Of a stretch of 8,491 nt of DNA, positions 5,515-8,491 are shown in pieces. The stretch spans positions 1 through 8,491 of the forward strand of contig JAGGZO010000045.1 in the NCBI GenBank assembly GCA_021161995.1. Direction: 5' to 3'. Origin of the DNA: Candidatus Aenigmatarchaeota archaeon. GTDB lineage: Archaea > Aenigmatarchaeota > Aenigmatarchaeia > CG10238-14 > SpSt-28. Each line of letters begins with the position of its first letter. The stretch's first letter is position 1. A program made the position numbers and the translations under genes. Under the pieces are notes generated by a model, which saw only the letters and a program-made list of their open reading frames with translations, was not told where the DNA came from and made no database searches.

Positions 5515-6281
5515 AAATCGAGTTTACTTCTTATCTTAAATCCGTTTATTTCAAATCCACCCATTTTTTCTAAGACATGTCTAACTAATTCTTCAATAGC
5601 TTTTATTTTTTGCTTTGTTGACTTTGCGTTAAGGCAATTGATGTACAATCTGACAAACTTTTCATCTTTAAAATCTTCTATGAAATATTGTTTCCTGTAT
5701 TCCTTGTTCGTTAGAGTTTTGTATGTTTTTGCTGGATGCGGTACTTCTATTCTAAGAAATTTTGCATAGCTAGCAATTACATATCTTAGCGTAAAGTGAT
5801 AATGGTGTTCGAAATCCTTTGATTTCGAGTAATAAAGTTTGTATAAATTGTCTAGGTTGTCCCAGATGTAATATTTCATCATTTCAAGATCCTTCTTTCT
5901 TGGTTTTTTGAATTTCTTCCTTAACCATTCCATTGCTTCTTTTTTGAGTTTTGATATTATGTTTTCTTTATCGAATATTACTTTTCCCATAGCAAACATT
6001 CTTGCCGTGGATTTGCTATTACGAGAATACTCTTGCCTAAAATATGCTCTTATCTGTTTTACTGGGTTTGCGAAATATTCTATTAGCAAGCCGTCAATCA
6101 ATTCATTTCCTTTTTCTCTCCAGTTTACTTTGTCTGAAAGAATTATGTATATATCTATGTCGGAATAAGGTGAGTAAAAATCTGTTGCTCTACTTCCTGT
6201 CAACATAGCTGCGATAACGTATTTTTTATTTTCCCATCTTTTGATGAATCTCTCAATAGCAATTTTGTAATTTTCTTGCAT
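5508..6281 (-). CDS. Nucleotidyltransferase-fold protein with C-terminal helical domain
   Basis: A 257-residue protein with the pol-beta-type nucleotidyltransferase signature near its N-terminus: LTGSRATDFYSPYSDIDIYI (residues 27-46) gives the GS motif (Gly29, Ser30) and the two metal-binding aspartates Asp41 and Asp43. The third acidic position is Glu68 in LLIEYF, as in many aminoglycoside-nucleotidyltransferase-like proteins. ARMFAMGKVIFDKE (about 93-106) and the mostly helical region after residue 110 also fit that group, in which the helical half contributes to substrate binding. It could modify a small molecule, a protein or an RNA; the substrate cannot be read from sequence. The ATG at 6281 follows a TATA-like box at 6302-6309 without a Shine-Dalgarno. 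It is the first gene of a two-gene operon and is divergent from fakA. Confidence 0.78.
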   Translation of the reverse strand: MQENYKIAIERFIKRWENKKYVIAAMLTGSRATDFYSPYSDIDIYIILSDKVNWREKGNELIDGLLIEYFANPVKQIRAYFRQEYSRNSKSTARMFAMGKVIFDKENIISKLKKEAMEWLRKKFKKPRKKDLEMMKYYIWDNLDNLYKLYYSKSKDFEHHYHFTLRYVIASYAKFLRIEVPHPAKTYKTLTNKEYRKQYFIEDFKDEKFVRLYINCLNAKSTKQKIKAIEELVRHVLEKMGGFEINGFKIRSKLDLR

Positions 6282-6301
6282 AATTTTTATTTGTGCTGAT
6301 G

Positions 6302-6309
6302 CTTTATTT
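6302..6309 (-). promoter_or_regulatory. TATA-like box of the nucleotidyltransferase operon
   Basis: The minus strand reads AAATAAAG centred about 25 nt before the ATG at 6281, predicting a leaderless mRNA; no Shine-Dalgarno is visible in the intervening bases. Confidence 0.45.
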
Positions 6310-6353
6310 GGAAACCATTAAGAGTGTTATCTATATTCTTTAATATACTAATC

Positions 6354-6363
6354 AACAATTGTT
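6354..6363. repeat. AACAATTGTT palindrome in the divergent promoter region
   Basis: A perfect 10-bp palindrome midway in the 151-nt gap between the nucleotidyltransferase operon and the fakA operon. Its AACAAT half also occurs in the dyad upstream of gpmA (4147-4152). A second palindrome, TTGTACAA (6413-6420), sits between the fakA TATA box and start codon. Both are plausible operator shapes, but short A/T palindromes are frequent in such DNA. Confidence 0.3.
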
Positions 6364-6402
6364 AATATTTTCTCTAATCTACAATTTTAAGCGACAAATA
6401 AC

Positions 6403-6410
6403 ATTTATAC
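6403..6410 (+). promoter_or_regulatory. TATA box of the fakA-plsY-fakB operon (leaderless GTG)
   Basis: ATTTATAC is centred about 26 nt before the GTG at 6433. This spacing places the transcription start on or next to the GTG and supports that codon as the true start, in the absence of any Shine-Dalgarno. Confidence 0.6.
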
Positions 6411-6432
6411 GTTTGTACAACAAAAGATTATT

Positions 6433-7344
6433 GTGTCAGATACGCTGGCAGAGCAAAAAAGCACACCCAGGTTTAAGATCAGCGGTAACTACTACAGAAG
6501 GACCATACAACTTGCGGTTAAACTTCTGGGGAAATATCGAGAAAGACTCAATCAGATCAATGTCTATCCAGTTCCAGATGGTGATACGGGAAACAACCTC
6601 TATCTTACGATAAAAGGTATCTGGGATGATATCAAACATGTTAGATCGAGAGATTTCGGTAAAATTGCTCGTTTGATTTCTGATTCTGCTCTGAAAAACG
6701 CTCAAGGAAATTCTGGTAACATACTGGCAATGTTTCTTTATGGTATTTATGATTATTCAAGGGATAAGAAATACCTCTTACCAGAAGATCTTGTTTATGC
6801 ATTCGAGAAAGGATTGGAGCATGCATATTCTGCTGTTGAAAATCCAAGAGAAGGAACAATATTAACTGCTATGCGAGTTACGGTAGAAACAGCTAAAAAA
6901 GAGATAGAAAATGGATACAGGGATTATAAGAAAATACTCAAGAAATGTATAGATGTTTCAATCGAAGAATTGAGGAAGAGCAAGGTTAACATACCTCAGC
7001 TAGTAGAATATGATGTTATAGACGCTGGTGGTCTAGGGTTTGTTATATTACTTCAGGCATGGACAGATGATGTTAAAGAAGAGTTGATATTGAAGCTAAC
7101 ACAAAAGAAAATAGAAGTCAAACTAACTGGTCAATATTGTGTTAACATAATGTTGAAAATAGAAGAAAACAAAATAGAGGAGCTAAAACAATTCTTAGAG
7201 ACTGTTAGTAACTCTATTGTATTGAAAAAAATATCTGATAAAGTAAAGCTACACTTCCACTGCGCAATAGAAGCATTCGATGATATAATGATGAAGATAT
7301 TTGATTTAGGTGAGGTAGTATCACAACAGGTTAGTTTAGCATGA
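6433..7344 (+). CDS. fakA: FakA-like DhaL-domain kinase, short form without the C-terminal FakB-binding domain
   Basis: A 303-residue protein. Residues about 20-210 are a DhaL ATP-binding domain: NVYPVPDGDTGNN (43-55) with Mg/ATP-binding Asp49 and Asp51, NAQGNSGNILA (89-99), NPREGTILTAMR (137-148) and VIDAGGLGF (195-203). Residues about 225-303 match the FakA middle domain, with Cys236 in GQYC and the pair His274/His276 in KLHFHC, the pattern I recall as a metal site in S. aureus FakA. Bacterial FakA is about 550 residues and has a further C-terminal domain that binds FakB; that part is absent. In bacteria FakA phosphorylates a FakB-bound fatty acid to acyl-phosphate. The GTG start is fixed by the TATA spacing. 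Its stop overlaps the plsY start as ATGA, and a DegV/FakB gene follows, which supports fatty-acid kinase over dihydroxyacetone kinase. Confidence 0.83.
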   Translation: MSDTLAEQKSTPRFKISGNYYRRTIQLAVKLLGKYRERLNQINVYPVPDGDTGNNLYLTIKGIWDDIKHVRSRDFGKIARLISDSALKNAQGNSGNILAMFLYGIYDYSRDKKYLLPEDLVYAFEKGLEHAYSAVENPREGTILTAMRVTVETAKKEIENGYRDYKKILKKCIDVSIEELRKSKVNIPQLVEYDVIDAGGLGFVILLQAWTDDVKEELILKLTQKKIEVKLTGQYCVNIMLKIEENKIEELKQFLETVSNSIVLKKISDKVKLHFHCAIEAFDDIMMKIFDLGEVVSQQVSLA

Positions 7345-7946
7345 TGATGCTTGCATGCGTACTATCCTATCTTTTTGGTTCAATCGACTTTGCCTATGTT
7401 ATTGCTAGATTACATCACATAAAGCTCGATAAGTTTGGTGATGGAAATCTTGGAGCTACAAATCTCATGTATGCATTGATGAAAAAGAAAAAGTATTCAA
7501 AATCTAAAGCATTATTTTTCTTTCTGTTTGTAGGTTTTTTGGATGGTTTGAAAACATTCATACCCACTTTATTGCTCGGTCCGTTTGCAGGTATATTTGC
7601 TATACTAGGCCATTGCTTTTCGATATTCACAATACCTAAAACAAAGAAAATACCTAGTGGAGTTGGTCTAGCATCTAGCATAGGTTGGATACTTGCTGTT
7701 GATTATAAAATGATGTTGCCAGTTGGTATAGTTTTTCTACCGTTCCTATTCTACTTTGGAAAATTCTTTGAAAAAGAACGTGGTCATATTTACTCTATAT
7801 TCGCATATCCATTTGGTGTTCTATTGTACATGATATGGCAAAACCCAACAAAGAACATAGCTTATTCGCTTGTGTTAATGATCGTAATAATTGTAACAGC
7901 AAGATTAATTAAAATAAAAAGGTTTTTGGAAACATGTTTGAAGTGA
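7341..7946 (+). CDS. plsY: PlsY-like acyl-phosphate:glycerol-phosphate acyltransferase, divergent motifs
   Basis: A 201-residue integral membrane protein with about five to seven hydrophobic segments (roughly 5-22, 57-75, 76-97, 108-120, 124-140, 150-166, 172-188), the usual PlsY size. PlsY transfers an acyl group from acyl-phosphate to position 1 of glycerol-3-phosphate. Motif 1 is recognisable: SYLFGSIDFAYVIARL (9-24) and GDGNLGATN (33-41, normally GSGN.GATN). Motif 2 keeps LGHCFSIF (89-96), but the glycine-rich GGKGVAT is replaced by IPSGVGLA (104-111), losing the Lys. Motif 3, normally H..NI.RL, appears as R..KIKRF (188-195), without the His and Asn. The enzyme may be altered in acceptor or be degenerate. 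The start is any of three tandem ATGs (7341, 7344, 7347); 7341 overlaps the fakA stop as ATGA. The 3' end overlaps the degV start by 13 nt. Confidence 0.8.
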   Translation: MMMLACVLSYLFGSIDFAYVIARLHHIKLDKFGDGNLGATNLMYALMKKKKYSKSKALFFFLFVGFLDGLKTFIPTLLLGPFAGIFAILGHCFSIFTIPKTKKIPSGVGLASSIGWILAVDYKMMLPVGIVFLPFLFYFGKFFEKERGHIYSIFAYPFGVLLYMIWQNPTKNIAYSLVLMIVIIVTARLIKIKRFLETCLK

Positions 7947-8491
7947 TAATAGATGCAACCTGTGATCTAGAAGAGAAATACAAGAAGCAAGCCAGAATCG
8001 TACCGCTTTACATAATAGATGAAAGAATTGGGATAAAAATACCCATTACCACGGACTATTCTGTGTTCTACGATGATGAATCTCTCAGAGAAAGATGGTA
8101 TAATGGTAAGTTAAAAACTTCTCAGCCAAGCTTAGAGGATTTCATGAAGGCCATAAGAGAAAGTGAATGCGATGATATACTCATAATAACTATTAGCTCT
8201 AAACTTTCTGGTACGTATAATGTTGCAATGAACGCGAAGAAAAAAACCAAAGAAAAGAATATTGTAGTTTTCGACACATTAAATGCATCTATAGGAGCCG
8301 GTTTATACATAAAGAAGGCTTTGGAGTTGAGGGAGAAAGGTTATGGTATAGAGGAAGTTGTTAGAGAACTAAAAAAACTAGATGTGAGGCTCTATCTGGT
8401 TACGGATGATATAAAATATCTTTTGAACAGCGGTAGAGTTAGTAAGCTAAAGTATGCCTTTCTAAGACTAACAAAGCTGGTGCCTATCCTA
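7934..8491 (+). CDS. fakB: DegV/FakB-family fatty-acid-binding protein (3' end beyond window)
   Basis: The first 186 residues of a DegV-family protein, normally about 280. It reads IIDATCDL (5-12, usually ITDSTCDL), VPLYI (23-27), KTSQPSLEDF (61-70), ITISSKLSGTYNVA (85-98), VVFDTLNASIGAG (111-123) and YLLNSGRVSK (162-171, usually YL.rGGRIs). The TSQP and SSxLSGT segments line the head-group pocket of the bound fatty acid in FakB and DegV structures, and the Arg in the GR motif is retained. In the Fak system FakB presents the fatty-acid carboxylate to FakA and delivers the acyl-phosphate to PlsY. The ATG at 7934 lies inside the end of plsY, with AAGGT ten bases upstream. Its position straight after fakA and plsY supports the fatty-acid role. 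The C-terminal domain is beyond the window. Confidence 0.88.
   Translation, partial: MFEVIIDATCDLEEKYKKQARIVPLYIIDERIGIKIPITTDYSVFYDDESLRERWYNGKLKTSQPSLEDFMKAIRESECDDILIITISSKLSGTYNVAMNAKKKTKEKNIVVFDTLNASIGAGLYIKKALELREKGYGIEEVVRELKKLDVRLYLVTDDIKYLLNSGRVSKLKYAFLRLTKLVPIL

Noticed and set aside
6359..6613. Plus-strand open frame overlapping the start of fakA in another frame
   Set aside because: The fakA frame carries the DhaL motif NVYPVPDGDTGNN over the same bases and the promoter spacing fits the GTG at 6433.
6433..7344. Dihydroxyacetone kinase L subunit (DhaL) for the kinase gene
   Set aside because: The extra domain after residue 220 with the Cys/His-x-His pattern and the neighbouring plsY and degV genes fit FakA; no DhaK or DhaM partner is in view.
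1..8491. CRISPR arrays, insertion sequences, integrase or att sites
   Set aside because: No regularly spaced direct repeats, transposase-like frames, or terminal inverted repeats with target duplications were seen by eye.

Overview
The window is AT-rich, very gene-dense and most likely from an archaeon, probably a small-genome lineage of the DPANN type (the lineage is inference). Three things argue for archaea: a tyrosyl-tRNA synthetase of the archaeal/eukaryotic type; a tRNA-Leu(UAA) gene with a 36-nt intron at position 37/38 and a textbook bulge-helix-bulge; and TATA-like boxes centred about 26-28 nt upstream of several start codons, implying leaderless mRNAs, while genes inside operons carry GGTGA-type ribosome binding sites. 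Mixed with this archaeal core are several genes of bacterial character: YvcK, a cofactor-dependent phosphoglycerate mutase (GpmA), a FakA-like kinase, a PlsY-like acyltransferase and a DegV/FakB protein.

Layout. 1-273 (-): start of an unrecognised charged helical protein that runs off the left edge. 399-1346 (+): YvcK-type nucleotide-sugar-binding protein, tail-to-tail with and overlapping by 18 nt a minus-strand pair made of a PIN-domain nuclease-like gene (2093-2923) and a downstream Rnl2-like RNA ligase (1329-2126) that overlap by 34 nt. 3007-4122 (+): tyrosyl-tRNA synthetase, divergent from the PIN gene, with a perfect dyad in its promoter. 4220-4939 (+): phosphoglycerate mutase, ending one base from the 3' end of the intron-containing tRNA-Leu (4941-5062, -). 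5138-6281 (-): a two-gene operon of a nucleotidyltransferase-fold protein followed by a small unknown protein. 6433-8491 (+): a tightly overlapping operon fakA-plsY-fakB(degV), cut by the right edge. No stretch longer than 300 nt lacks a gene.

The most striking part is the right end. In Firmicutes, FakB binds a free fatty acid, FakA phosphorylates it to acyl-phosphate, and PlsY transfers the acyl group to glycerol-3-phosphate. Here the three families lie in one overlapping transcription unit in a genome that looks archaeal, where membrane lipids are expected to be isoprenoid ethers. FakA lacks the C-terminal domain that normally engages FakB, and PlsY has lost several residues of its usual motifs 2 and 3. 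The unit therefore looks like a divergent acyl-phosphate pathway, either for scavenging fatty acids from a host or neighbour or for acylating a different phospho-acceptor. The second system worth attention is the PIN nuclease/RNA ligase pair, whose expected end chemistry (5'-phosphate and 3'-OH) is mutually compatible.
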